Shown: positions 8,052-16,957, counted from the first letter of the stretch. The stretch is DNA of 64,000 bases from Hominenteromicrobium mulieris (GCA_021029595.1 JAJJOY010000003.1:62001-126000), one strand, 5' to 3'. The notes: generated by a model from the sequence alone, not told the origin. Translations and numbers: made by a program.

Positions 8052-9422
8052 TTAGAATGGATTTCTTTTTGCGTGTGCCGTACCATTAAACAAAATATCA
8101 TCAGAGAGTTCCACCACCATATGCAAGTCGCTGGGAGATTCGACTTGTTTGCCTAAAACCACTACATTGTCAAAATAGATATTTCGGGGGCGACTCATTT
8201 CCGTATGCATCTCAAAACCGCGAATAATAGAAACAGGGAAATTACCATTCAGAATTTCCACGTTACGGAAATATATATTTTCGACACTTCCGCGTTTTCG
8301 ATCCAATGAGTACTTGGAATCCAATACCTTGATGTCGACAAACTTTTCCTGAGCATCTTCAACGCGGATATCTTCATACACAATGTCATGAATGTGAGCG
8401 CGATCTGCATTGTGGATGGTCAGCACGCCGCCAGACTGATTACCCTCATACTCGCAATGAACGATGTCCAGATCTCGGAATGTGATGTCGCTAATCTCAT
8501 CGCAGCGCACTTCATATCCGATTTCCACGGCGTTACCGGGTTCTGCATTCCACAAAACGCAGTGTTCTACCAGAATATTCTTCACATCCCTATTGGCAGC
8601 AGGGTCGGGATAACTTGCAGCTTTGATGCACACGCAGTCATCCGAAGCGCGAATAAAGGAATTACGCATGGTTACGTCTTCGCAGCCTACAATATCGATG
8701 CCGTCACCCGTGCAAACTCGAGACATGATGTTTACATCCTCAATCTCTACATTCCGGCAAGCGCCAGGAACCAGGTGCCACGAACCACCGTCCACCATGG
8801 TGATGCCTTGAATCTTCACATCATCGCAAAACACCATTCGAATCATTGGTCTGCCGCCACCGTTTTCTTCTTTCGGATGCCATACACAACCATTCAGAAT
8901 GCCGTTTCCTAAAATTTTCATGCCGTGGGCGAAAAAAGCATTCACACAACCACAGACAACACTGCCCTCTTCCAAGAAAACCGTTTCTTCCGCTTTGACC
9001 TCTAACGTGCCAACATTGTAGACTTTCCCACTCTCAAAAAGATGATCCACTTTTTCAGGCTTCGGGACACGCTTTGTGCACAAGATAAAGAGCGGTGTCT
9101 TCAAATTGCCATCTAACTCCAAGGTGACTTTACTGGGCTTTTCCAGCCGGAAGCTCAACTCTCGGCCGGAAATCTGAGCCTGAACATTGGTCTTGGCCGG
9201 ACGGAAAACCGCCTTTTGGAAATCTTTGGATACTTTTACCTGAAAACTTAGCGGAAAATCGTCGTCCACAACCGGAATTACGTAATCAAAACTATCCGTG
9301 TGGTAAACCGTCAGCTCCTTTCCGCCGCAAAGCACAGTGTACAAAGGAGATTTTTCCAGTTCCTCAACTTTATACAACGGCTCCGTAATTCTTGCAGGAT
9401 TGGGATTGTAACGCACAGCCAC
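8052..9422 (-). CDS. Glycoside hydrolase family 28-like right-handed beta-helix protein
   Basis: Of 456 residues, the first 150 form a beta-rich accessory domain and the rest a parallel beta-helix with repeated short beta strands (VKIQGITMVDGG, VEIEDVNIMSR, VTMRNSFIRASDD). Acidic motifs GDGIDIVG and SDDCVCIKA sit where GH28 polygalacturonases keep their catalytic aspartates; a following NAVEIGYEV matches the conserved post-catalytic strand. There is no signal peptide, so it probably acts in the cytoplasm on imported oligosaccharides (pectic or related). GTG start with AGGAGGAG five bases upstream. The gene is visibly more AT-rich than its neighbours and stands alone between direct repeats, suggesting acquisition. 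The substrate is unknown. Confidence 0.8.
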   Translation of the reverse strand: MAVRYNPNPARITEPLYKVEELEKSPLYTVLCGGKELTVYHTDSFDYVIPVVDDDFPLSFQVKVSKDFQKAVFRPAKTNVQAQISGRELSFRLEKPSKVTLELDGNLKTPLFILCTKRVPKPEKVDHLFESGKVYNVGTLEVKAEETVFLEEGSVVCGCVNAFFAHGMKILGNGILNGCVWHPKEENGGGRPMIRMVFCDDVKIQGITMVDGGSWHLVPGACRNVEIEDVNIMSRVCTGDGIDIVGCEDVTMRNSFIRASDDCVCIKAASYPDPAANRDVKNILVEHCVLWNAEPGNAVEIGYEVRCDEISDITFRDLDIVHCEYEGNQSGGVLTIHNADRAHIHDIVYEDIRVEDAQEKFVDIKVLDSKYSLDRKRGSVENIYFRNVEILNGNFPVSIIRGFEMHTEMSRPRNIYFDNVVVLGKQVESPSDLHMVVELSDDILFNGTAHAKRNPF

Positions 9423-9535
9423 TTTTACTCCTCCTTAAAATAATGGTTTTTCCTTTATGGAAGTGATTATAGAATATCATGTCTGAAGAATATTGAAAAC
9501 AAACAATTTTTTCTTTTATTCCTACAAAATTAAGC

Positions 9536-9559
9536 TTTTACTAAATTTTATTAGTGAAA
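9536..9559. promoter_or_regulatory. Operator-like inverted repeat upstream of the GH28-like gene
   Basis: Arms TTTTACTAA and TTAGTGAAA (8 of 9 pairs) separated by six bases, about 115 bp upstream of the start. It could bind a sugar-responsive repressor or activator; none is encoded nearby. Confidence 0.4.
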
Positions 9560-9977
9560 ATATAAAGAATCAGCCTGTATTTATGCCGGAATTACATCAT
9601 TCACGATGGGAAGCTGTAAAAGCATCATGTGGCAGTCGGTATAGAGGAGCTTCAGCATAAGTTTAGGCTACAATATCTTGCGCCGCAAACTCGGGGTCAA
9701 CTGTACAGCTTTACCGATATAAAGAGCCGCTTACAATAAGGAGGTAATCGAGAAAATCCACTGCCTCCGCATCGCAGATATTTCATTCATATTATATCAA
9801 TTTTTCAAACACTTGTCGAGTATAATTTATACTATTTTCCAATTTTACTTCCCTGCCATACTCTATTAAAGCTTTTATAGTATAGCAAACGGTCCATCTG
9901 CATCACTGAACACAGCTTTGTATTTGTATCGTTTCGGATATATTCATTTTCGATTGTCCCTACAAGATCGGCACCGA
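9560..9977. other. AT-rich intergenic stretch without a recognisable gene
   Basis: Short frames occur on both strands but none has a convincing ribosome site plus recognisable protein. The stretch may hold decayed coding sequence left with the GH28 insertion. Confidence 0.4.
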
Positions 9978-10034
9978 TGTGATGCCGGTGCTGCATTGTA
10001 CGTTGAGCTTTTACACAATTATGCCGGTTTTTTA
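9978..10034. repeat. Direct repeat copy B with sigma-E-like elements
   Basis: Second copy of the repeat at 7779-7835. On the minus strand it carries GGCATAAT, 15 bp, CGTACAAT, at the same relative positions as the elements in copy A. No convincing gene follows it. Confidence 0.6.
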
Positions 10035-10042
10035 ATATAGCA

Positions 10043-10078
10043 AGACCCCCGATCTGCATTGCTGCAAATCGAGGGTCT
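10043..10078 (-). terminator. Probable terminator of nifJ
   Basis: Interrupted hairpin with AGACCC (10043-10048) and GGGTCT (10073-10078) at its ends and inner pairing CGAT/ATCG, 65 bp after the nifJ stop. The T-tract on the minus strand is weak. Confidence 0.5.
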
Positions 10079-10142
10079 CTTTATTTCAGCGGTTTACGCC
10101 GCTTTTGTACGGTTCGGTACAGGCGGAAAATTCCTTGCGGAA

Positions 10143-13100
10143 TTATTCCTCCTCAGAAGCCATGTGTGCGAACTTCTCGTACTTCTCTTCTGCGTACTTC
10201 TCAGCCTTCTCGAAGAGCTGCTCGGCTCTCTGCGGGAATGCACGGGTAAGGCTGTTGTAACGAACCTCGCCCATGATGAAGTCACGGTAAGAAGCAGACG
10301 GCTTCTTGCTGTCGAGCTGGAACGGATTCTCACCGTTGTCAGCACGGCGCGGGTCGAAGCGGAAGGTATGCCAGTAGCCTGCTGCAACTGCCTTCTTCTC
10401 TTCGTTCATGGAAACGCCCATGCCGCCCTTGATACCGTGGTTGATGCACGGTGCGTAAGCGATAACGATGGACGGGCCATGATAGCTCTCAGCCTCATGC
10501 ATAGCCTTCAGGCACTGGTTCATGTCGGCACCCATAGCGACCTGCGCAACATAAACATAGCCGTAGCTCATCATGATGGAAGCCAGATCCTTCTTCTTCA
10601 CAGACTTACCTGCAGCCGCGAACTGTGCAACAGAACCGACCGGAGTAGACTTGGAAGCCTGTCCGCCTGTGTTGGAGTAAACCTCGGTATCGAAGACCAG
10701 AATGTTGATATCTTCACCGGAAGCCAGAGCGTGGTCAACGCCACCGAAGCCGATGTCGTATGCCCAGCCGTCGCCGCCGAAGATCCACATGGACTTCTTA
10801 GCGAGATAATCCTTATCCTTCAGAATCTCGGCTGCCTTCTCGGAGGAGGAAGCCTCAAGAGCCGTGATGTAAGCCTCAGCCGCCGGACCGTTTTCAGCGC
10901 GGTCAGCCATGGTCTCAACCCACTTCTCAGCTGCTGCCTTCAGCTCTTCGCTTGCGCCTTCTTCTGCAACGAGCTCATTCGTGAGCTGCTCCAGACGGCC
11001 GCGAATTGCGTTCTGTGCAAGCGTCATGCCAAGGCCGAACTCAGCGTTGTCTTCAAACAGGGAGTTCTGCCATGCCGGGCCGTGACCCTGCTTGTTGACG
11101 GTGTACGGCGTTGCCGGTGCGGAACCGCCCCAGATGGAGGAGCAGCCGGTAGCATTTGCAATGTACATCTTGTCGCCGAACAGCTGGGTAACGAGCTTAG
11201 CGTACGGGGTTTCACCGCAGCCGCCGCATGCGCCGGAGAACTCGAGGAGCGGCTGCTTGAACTGGCTGCCCTTGACCGTGGTGTCCTTGAACTTAGCAAG
11301 AACTTCCGGCTTCGGATCCAGCTTAACGCCGTAATCGAATACTTCCTGACCCGGGCGCTCGTTGTCGATCGGGGACATTGCGAGGGCCTTGTTGCCCTTC
11401 ATGCCCGGGCAAACCTGTACGCAAGAGCCGCAGCCCGTGCAGTCCAGGGTGGAAATCGTCATGACAAAGTTCATGCCCGGCATACCGGTCATGGCCTTGC
11501 TCTTCACAGCAGCCGGAGCCGCCGCGAGCTCTGCATCTGTCATCGGCACCGGACGGATAACCGCGTGCGGGCAGACCATAGAGCAGAAGTTGCACTGGAT
11601 GCAGTTTTCCGGAATCCAGGTCGGAACGTCAACTGCAACGCCGCGCTTCTCGTAAGCAGCGGTGCCCTGCGGGGAGGTGCCGTCTGCATACTTTTCAAAG
11701 GTGGAAACCGGCAGATCCTTACCGTGGAAGGTGTTAACCGGGATAACCACGTTGTTTACATAGTCCACGAGCTCCGGACGGTCGCCGGTCGCAACGTGCT
11801 TCGTGGAATCATCCACAGCGTCCTTCCAGGAAGCCGGAACATCAATCTTCACGTAGCCGTTAGCGCCGCGTTCAATAGCGTCATGGTTCATCTTAACGAT
11901 GGCGTCACCCTTCTTGGAGTAGGACTTCGTAGCCGCATCCTTCATGTAGCGGATTGCGTCTTCCTCCGGGATGATCTTCGCAATGGAGAAGAATGCGGAC
12001 TGGAGAACCGTGTTGATTCTGGTGCCAAGGCCGATCTCCTTACCGATCTTGAAGCCGTCGATCGTGTAGAAGTTGATATCGTTATCAGCAATGTATTTCT
12101 TAACCTTGCCCGGGAGCTTCTCGTCAAGCTCTTCCGGCGTCCACTGGCAGTTCAGCAGGAAGCTGCCGCCCTTCTTCAGGTCTTCGACCATGTCATAGGT
12201 GCCAAGGTAAGCCGGGTTGTGACATGCAACAAAGTCAGCCTGGGAGATGTAGTAGGTGGACTTAATCGGCGTATGACCGAAACGCAGGTGGGACATCGTC
12301 AGACCGCCGGACTTCTTGGAGTCGTAGTCAAAGTAACCCTGTGCGTACATATCGGTGTGGTCACCGATGATCTTGATGGAGTTCTTGTTTGCGCCGACGG
12401 TACCGTCAGAACCGAGGCCCCAGAATTTGCAGGACTTTGTGCCTGCCGGTGCGGTATCCGGGTGCTCGTTTGCTTCGAGGGACAGGTGCGTAACATCGTC
12501 CACGATGCCGATGGTGAACTTCTTCTTCGCATCGTCGCCCTTTTCCATGTTGCGGTAAACAGCGATGATGTCAGCCGGCTTCGTATCCTTGGAGCCGAGG
12601 CCGTAACGACCGGTGAGAACCTTAGCACAGCCGAACTGCGTGCCGTTGATAGCAGCCAGAACGTCAAGGTACAGCGGCTCGCCGATGGAGCCCGGCTCCT
12701 TCGTTCTGTCGAGCACGGAGATCGTCTTAACGGTTTCCGGAAGCACGTCAAGCAGATACTTTGCAACGAACGGTCTGTAAAGGTGAACCTTAACAAGGCC
12801 AACCTTCTCGCCGGCTGCTACGAGGTAATCGATCACTTCTTCGATGGTCTCACAGACAGAGCCCATAGCGATGATGACCTTCTCCGCATCCGGAGCGCCA
12901 TAGTAGTTGAAGGGCTTGTAATCGGTACCGATCTTCTCGTTGACCTTGTTCATGTAATCGACAACGGTCTCCGGAATCGCATCGTAGTACTTGTTGCAGG
13001 CCTCACGAGCCTGGAAGAAGATATCGCCGTTTTGTGCCTGGCCGCGGAGAACCGGGTGCTCAGGATTCAGAGCGTGTCTTCTGAACTCGTTTACGGCATC

Positions 13101-13691
13101 CCAGTCGAGCATCTCGCCGAGATCCTTGTAGTCCCATACTTCGATCTTCTGAATCTCATGAGAGGTACGGAAACCGTCGAAGAAGTGCAGGAACGGAACC
13201 TTGCCGTGGATAGCGGAAAGGTGAGCCACAGCGCCGAGGTCCATAACTTCCTGCGGGCTGTTGGAGCACAGCATTGCATAACCGGTCTGGCGGCATGCAT
13301 AGACGTCGGAATGGTCACCGAAGATGTTCAGAGCGTGGGTAGCAACGCAGCGAGCGGAAACGTGGATAACGCTCGGCAGCAGCTCGCCGGCCATCTTGTA
13401 CATGTTCGGGATCATCAGGAGCAGGCCCTGAGAAGCGGTGTAGGTGGTGGTAAGAGCACCAGCCGCCAGAGAACCGTGAACTGCACCAGCAGCGCCGGCC
13501 TCAGACTGCATCTCCGTTACGCGTACTTCACGGCCGAAAAGATTCTTTCTGCCGGCAGCAGCATACTTATCGGTCTCATCAGCCATAACGGAAGACGGCG
13601 TGATCGGATAGATCGCAGCAACGTCGGTAAACGCATAAGAAACATGCGCGGCGGCGTTGTTGCCATCCATGGTCTTCATTTTTCTTGCCAT
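10143..13691 (-). CDS. nifJ: Pyruvate:ferredoxin (flavodoxin) oxidoreductase
   Basis: Single-chain PFOR of 1182 residues, the usual length. It oxidises pyruvate with CoA to acetyl-CoA and CO2, reducing ferredoxin. Domain order is intact: N-terminal pyruvate-binding domain (YPITPSSVMAD, TEMQSEAGAAGAVHG, TASQGLLLMIPNMYK), CoA/transketolase C domain, an inserted 2x4Fe-4S ferredoxin domain (CIQCNFCSMVCPHA and CTGCGSCVQVCPG), and the TPP domain (CGGCGETPYAKL, ATGCSSIWGG, GGDGWAYDIGFGG, NTGGQASK) with the C-terminal cluster cysteines. AAAGGAGG precedes the ATG. It has its own promoter. It would supply the reduced ferredoxin used by Rnf (51.9-56.9 kb) and by [FeFe]-hydrogenase. Confidence 0.98.
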   Translation of the reverse strand: MARKMKTMDGNNAAAHVSYAFTDVAAIYPITPSSVMADETDKYAAAGRKNLFGREVRVTEMQSEAGAAGAVHGSLAAGALTTTYTASQGLLLMIPNMYKMAGELLPSVIHVSARCVATHALNIFGDHSDVYACRQTGYAMLCSNSPQEVMDLGAVAHLSAIHGKVPFLHFFDGFRTSHEIQKIEVWDYKDLGEMLDWDAVNEFRRHALNPEHPVLRGQAQNGDIFFQAREACNKYYDAIPETVVDYMNKVNEKIGTDYKPFNYYGAPDAEKVIIAMGSVCETIEEVIDYLVAAGEKVGLVKVHLYRPFVAKYLLDVLPETVKTISVLDRTKEPGSIGEPLYLDVLAAINGTQFGCAKVLTGRYGLGSKDTKPADIIAVYRNMEKGDDAKKKFTIGIVDDVTHLSLEANEHPDTAPAGTKSCKFWGLGSDGTVGANKNSIKIIGDHTDMYAQGYFDYDSKKSGGLTMSHLRFGHTPIKSTYYISQADFVACHNPAYLGTYDMVEDLKKGGSFLLNCQWTPEELDEKLPGKVKKYIADNDINFYTIDGFKIGKEIGLGTRINTVLQSAFFSIAKIIPEEDAIRYMKDAATKSYSKKGDAIVKMNHDAIERGANGYVKIDVPASWKDAVDDSTKHVATGDRPELVDYVNNVVIPVNTFHGKDLPVSTFEKYADGTSPQGTAAYEKRGVAVDVPTWIPENCIQCNFCSMVCPHAVIRPVPMTDAELAAAPAAVKSKAMTGMPGMNFVMTISTLDCTGCGSCVQVCPGMKGNKALAMSPIDNERPGQEVFDYGVKLDPKPEVLAKFKDTTVKGSQFKQPLLEFSGACGGCGETPYAKLVTQLFGDKMYIANATGCSSIWGGSAPATPYTVNKQGHGPAWQNSLFEDNAEFGLGMTLAQNAIRGRLEQLTNELVAEEGASEELKAAAEKWVETMADRAENGPAAEAYITALEASSSEKAAEILKDKDYLAKKSMWIFGGDGWAYDIGFGGVDHALASGEDINILVFDTEVYSNTGGQASKSTPVGSVAQFAAAGKSVKKKDLASIMMSYGYVYVAQVAMGADMNQCLKAMHEAESYHGPSIVIAYAPCINHGIKGGMGVSMNEEKKAVAAGYWHTFRFDPRRADNGENPFQLDSKKPSASYRDFIMGEVRYNSLTRAFPQRAEQLFEKAEKYAEEKYEKFAHMASEEE

Positions 13692-13807
13692 TTAACTAAT
13701 TCCTCCTTTAAGGATTATCAATGGATTTACCTGACGGCGCAGTACCCCGTTCACCGCCCTGCCGTTTGCAGAACTCTCCCGTAAGCACCTGTCGTCGTTC
13801 AAAATAA

Positions 13808-13836
13808 ATTTTATCATTTTTTCGCCTATATGTAAA
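13808..13836 (-). promoter_or_regulatory. Sigma-A promoter of nifJ
   Basis: TTTACA, 17 bp, TAAAAT on the minus strand, about 120 bp upstream of the start. Confidence 0.8.
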
Positions 13837-13979
13837 GGAAAAAACGAGGATTTTTTGAAATTTCTTCTGAATTAACAGAGATTTTCGGCATTTTTTATTT
13901 TTCTCCGCTTCGCCTTTCGCCCTTTTCGTCGTTCTCCCTCCGCTTTGTCCGGGATTCGGCGCGCCTCCGGCATAAAATA

Positions 13980-14008
13980 TTGACAACAGCGTTTTTTTGC
14001 GGTAAAAT
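13980..14008 (+). promoter_or_regulatory. Sigma-A promoter of the CorC-type gene
   Basis: TTGACA, 17 bp, TAAAAT on the plus strand. The gene starts at 14233, so the leader would be about 215 nt. Confidence 0.8.
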
Positions 14009-14110
14009 TTTAATAATTATATATCGGTGGGCAGTTAGTTTTAGCTAAACATCACGTGACGCTTTTGAAAAGAAAACTCGCTTTTTCATATTGCGTTTTT
14101 CTTTGACTTT

Positions 14111-14159
14111 TGCGGAAAGCGACTTAGGGCGCTTCCCTAAGAACTCGCGAACTTTATTC
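14111..14159 (+). repeat. Dispersed intergenic repeat copy (leader of CorC-type gene)
   Basis: Begins TGCGGAAAGCGAC and continues with GGCGCT-type and ACTTTATTC blocks shared with 62019-62087, with differences in the hairpin part. It lies inside the untranslated leader. Confidence 0.45.
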
Positions 14160-14232
14160 TCCCGCCTTCACGAAAGCACATTCAAAACCATTTCACTGCT
14201 CCCAAACTTTCAGAAAGGATGCTTTTTTCACT

Positions 14233-15621
14233 ATGAACGACGACCCTTACGGCAATTTACTGCCGTCCTCGTCCGTCTTACCCCTCCCCCTCGCTCTGTT
14301 GCTGTTTCTGCTCTTTTTCGTGCTTGGCGCGCTTTTCGCCATGTGCGAATCCGCTGCGGAAACGGCTAACGAATCCCGCATCAAAAAAGATGCGGAGTCC
14401 GGCGAACCGCGCGCCAAAAAGCTGCTCGAGTATCTCGAACGCAGCGCAGGCATCATTTCGCCCCTGCAATCGGGCATGATGCTTATGGGCTCCTTTGCTC
14501 TCGCTGTTGCGGTCACTGGCTTTGCGCCGCGCCTTTACAACGTATTCATCCGCGCCGCGCTCCCTACGGCTGCCGCTGCCGTGCTTTCGGCACTGCTTTG
14601 CACATTGCTGTGCGCAGGTCTTTATCTAACGGCAGCAGACCTCGCTCCGAAAAAATTCGTAGCGCACAAGGCTGCACACGGCATGCAGCATACATACAAA
14701 CTCTGCCCCATGCTGTGCGCCCTCAGCGCCGTCATGCATCCGTTTGTCCTCTTGTGCAACTTCATTTCGGACGGTCTCATGCGTCTTTTGGGCAACGACC
14801 CCAAAGCGCTTGATGAAACCGTCACCGAAGAAGAAATCCTCCACATGGTCGGCGAAGGCGAGGAAAAAGGCGTTATCGAAGAAAATGAGCGCGACATGAT
14901 CACGAACATTTTCGATTTCAACGACACCACCGTCACCGAGATCATGACACACCGTACGGACATCTGCGCCATCGATGAGGAGAGCACCATTGCACAAGCC
15001 GCCGTACTTGCGGTGGAAAACGGCTTCTCCCGCCTCCCTGTCTACCGCGAAGACATCGATACCATCGTCGGCATCTGCTATGTTAAGGATTTTCTGCCCT
15101 ACGTCAACCAGCCCGTACCGGATTTCATCCATTTAAAGGACATGGTTCGCCCGGCGTATTTCATTCCGGAAACGAAAAAGTGCAGCCAGCTCTTTAAAGA
15201 GCTCAAGGAGCGCCGCCTGCAGATCGCCATCATCGTCGATGAATACGGCGGCACGGCGGGTCTCGTCACACTCGAAGACCTCATGGAGTCCATTTTCGGC
15301 AACATTCAGGACGAATACGACAACGAGCAGGAAGAGATCTTCCGTGTCAGCGAAAACGAGTTCACTGTGGACGGCACCACCTCCATCGACGAGATTTCCG
15401 ACCTTACCGACACTGAGCTGCCGGAGGGCGATTACGATACCATCGCCGGCCTTGTCACCGACCTTTTAGGCCGCATTCCAAAAGAAAACGAGCACCCCAG
15501 CGTACAGGTCTGCGGGCTCACCATCACCGTACTTGAAATTGAAGACCAGCGTCTTTCCCGCCTGCTGATCGTGAAAAATGACCCCCGGAGAACCCCCGAA
15601 GAAGAAACACATGAAGACTGA
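14233..15621 (+). CDS. CNNM/CorC/HlyC-family membrane protein (DUF21-CBS-CorC_HlyC)
   Basis: Of 462 residues, the first 190 form a DUF21/CNNM membrane domain with four hydrophobic stretches and the NESR segment typical of the family. Two CBS domains follow (FDFNDTTVTEIMTHRTDI, ENGFSRLPVYRED, then DEYGGTAGLVTLEDLMESIFG), and a CorC_HlyC cap ends the protein (FTVDGTTSIDEISD). Members are linked to Mg2+ or cobalt efflux and ion homeostasis; haemolysin is a historical label. AAAGGA precedes the ATG at 14233 by 13 bases. The downstream membrane gene begins 23 bp after its stop and is probably cotranscribed. Confidence 0.92.
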   Translation: MNDDPYGNLLPSSSVLPLPLALLLFLLFFVLGALFAMCESAAETANESRIKKDAESGEPRAKKLLEYLERSAGIISPLQSGMMLMGSFALAVAVTGFAPRLYNVFIRAALPTAAAAVLSALLCTLLCAGLYLTAADLAPKKFVAHKAAHGMQHTYKLCPMLCALSAVMHPFVLLCNFISDGLMRLLGNDPKALDETVTEEEILHMVGEGEEKGVIEENERDMITNIFDFNDTTVTEIMTHRTDICAIDEESTIAQAAVLAVENGFSRLPVYREDIDTIVGICYVKDFLPYVNQPVPDFIHLKDMVRPAYFIPETKKCSQLFKELKERRLQIAIIVDEYGGTAGLVTLEDLMESIFGNIQDEYDNEQEEIFRVSENEFTVDGTTSIDEISDLTDTELPEGDYDTIAGLVTDLLGRIPKENEHPSVQVCGLTITVLEIEDQRLSRLLIVKNDPRRTPEEETHED

Positions 15622-15644
15622 TGTTTTTTGAAAGGAGTGTCCCT

Positions 15645-16202
15645 ATGACATTTTCCGAAGCATTCTACGGCACGTACAAACTCGACAAAAAAGACGGCAA
15701 GCCGCACTTAAAGGAGCGTATTTTTGCCCCGGTGGACGGCTTTTGGAGCGGCGTCATGATCTTTGGCGGTGTGGTCGGCACGATCATTCTGCTCTTGACC
15801 TTTGCCGCACACGTGCAGGTCGCCCTCGGCACCTTCGCGCACCCGGCCGAAAACGGCGCGCTCACGCCCGATGCACAGTATACGCTGTGGGGCGTGCTCG
15901 TCGCGTTCATCTTTGCGTTTTTCGTGCTCGCCATTCCGCGCTGGTTCCTCTGCCGCGGCACCATGCAGTTCAGCTTCATCGGCGCATTTCTCATCCTGCT
16001 CGCGGCGCAGCTCATCTCCGCGTTCAGCCTGAACAACACGACACCCGATGTCGGCAATGTGCTGTGGGTCATCGTAACGGGCCTTCTGCTCGTGTTCCTC
16101 ATCACCTGCGCCGTGTGCACCGTTTCGGCGGGCCTAACCGCGCTCGTGAACTACTTCATCGCGAAGTACCGTATGGCGCATGCAAAGCCTGTCACCACAT
16201 AA
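15645..16202 (+). CDS. Membrane protein of unknown function, four predicted spans
   Basis: Not recognised. The 185 residues have a polar, basic N-terminus (TYKLDKKDGKPHLKERIF) and four hydrophobic segments, approximately residues 40-60, 85-105, 112-132 and 145-170. The start at 15645 is chosen because GAAAGGAGTG precedes it by five bases; the same frame extends eight codons further up. It sits directly behind the CorC-type gene and shares its terminator, so a role in the same membrane process is plausible but unproven. Confidence 0.75.
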   Translation: MTFSEAFYGTYKLDKKDGKPHLKERIFAPVDGFWSGVMIFGGVVGTIILLLTFAAHVQVALGTFAHPAENGALTPDAQYTLWGVLVAFIFAFFVLAIPRWFLCRGTMQFSFIGAFLILLAAQLISAFSLNNTTPDVGNVLWVIVTGLLLVFLITCAVCTVSAGLTALVNYFIAKYRMAHAKPVTT

Positions 16203-16250
16203 ACGCATGATGACCATAACCTGACTTTTTCACAGATCGGCGAATATAGA

Positions 16251-16300
16251 AAGCCGTGCTGTCGCCCTAATAGGGGGGGGTAACAGCACGGCTTATTTTT
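16251..16300. terminator. Bidirectional terminator
   Basis: 12-bp stem (16251-16262 with 16283-16294), inner C/G pairing and T-run, between convergent genes. Confidence 0.9.
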
Positions 16301-16319
16301 CAGTTTTCAAACCTTTTCT

Positions 16320-16598
16320 TCATATCTCAACAGACGCCAAGAAAATCTCATAGGCATCGTTAAAAGAGTCATACGGCGTAGGGTTGCCGCCGTTTGTGCT
16401 CTTGCACTGGTTGTCGGAGTATTCCTCGCCCACAGCCAAAAGCTCGCCGGGGTAAAGCTCCACGCCCGCTTCCCGCGCCAGCGCACAAAACGAGAGAATC
16501 GGCTCCTTGTTTTCGCGCGTTTTAAGCAGAGCTTTGCGCAAAGTCTCGTCCTTTTTTGCAAGCTCCGTCAACCTTTCGAGCTTTTCAAATGTGTTCAT
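16320..16598 (-). CDS. Nif11-like small protein
   Basis: 92 residues. The first 65 resemble a Nif11-type leader: an amphipathic start (FEKLERLTELAKKDETLRKALL) followed by ALAREAGVELYPGEL. The C-terminal part is different and distinctive, with one cysteine, a GG and an aromatic/acidic end (NQCKSTNGGNPTPYDSFND, then AYEIFLASVEI). ATG 16598 has AGGGG five bases upstream. It has a consensus promoter of its own. Nif11 leaders often precede modified peptides, but no modifying enzyme lies nearby, so precursor status is only a hypothesis. It could equally be a small regulatory or housekeeping protein. Confidence 0.7.
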   Translation of the reverse strand: MNTFEKLERLTELAKKDETLRKALLKTRENKEPILSFCALAREAGVELYPGELLAVGEEYSDNQCKSTNGGNPTPYDSFNDAYEIFLASVEI

Positions 16599-16619
16599 AA
16601 GCGCCCCTCGCTTCACCAA

Positions 16620-16889
16620 ATGGATAAATTCAGTTTAGCAAAGTTCGGGGTCGTTGTCAAACGCTGTTTTCAGGCAAGCGGAAAGCCGCTCCGTCTCCGC
16701 CCGCACAGCTCGGGAGAATCCACCTATACGCTCATCAAAAATCATCACATCTCCAGCTCCATCATCGATAAGCTGCGTCATAATAAGCCGCTCAACACCA
16801 CCACAATCAACGACCTCTGCCGCATCTTAAGCTGCAAAGTGGAAGACATCCTCCTCTACATTCCCAGCGATGACGACCAGATCTTATAA
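16620..16889 (+). CDS. Small XRE-type helix-turn-helix protein (HTH_26-like)
   Basis: From about residue 22 the protein matches the short Cro/C1-type HTH family: STYTLIKNHHISSSIIDKL, then LNTTTINDLCRILSCKVEDILLYIP. The preceding residues are unlike the family, which usually starts about six residues before the PLW-type motif; here that motif reads PLRLRP. The only start codon, ATG 16620, adds some 20 atypical residues, has no clear ribosome site and overlaps the divergent promoter. The gene may therefore be a 5'-altered remnant or use an unusual start. Family assignment is good; functionality is uncertain. Confidence 0.6.
   Translation: MDKFSLAKFGVVVKRCFQASGKPLRLRPHSSGESTYTLIKNHHISSSIIDKLRHNKPLNTTTINDLCRILSCKVEDILLYIPSDDDQIL
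16632..16660 (-). promoter_or_regulatory. Sigma-A promoter of the Nif11-like gene
   Basis: TTGACA, 17 bp, TAAACT on the minus strand, 34 bp upstream of the start. It falls within the predicted 5' end of the divergent HTH gene. Confidence 0.85.
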
Positions 16890-16957
16890 AGCAAACCCCG
16901 GGTATACCGAGCCATAAGAACAGTCCATATATCCCGGGATCCTATTTTATGCAAAAA

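Noticed and set aside
9832..10059. 75-codon minus-strand ORF beside repeat copy B
   Set aside because: Its first ATGs fall inside the promoter-like repeat, there is no ribosome site and no family resemblance.
10059..13784. 1241-codon plus-strand open frame opposite nifJ
   Set aside because: Antisense shadow: the minus frame encodes a complete PFOR with all motifs, while the plus frame has no recognisable domain.
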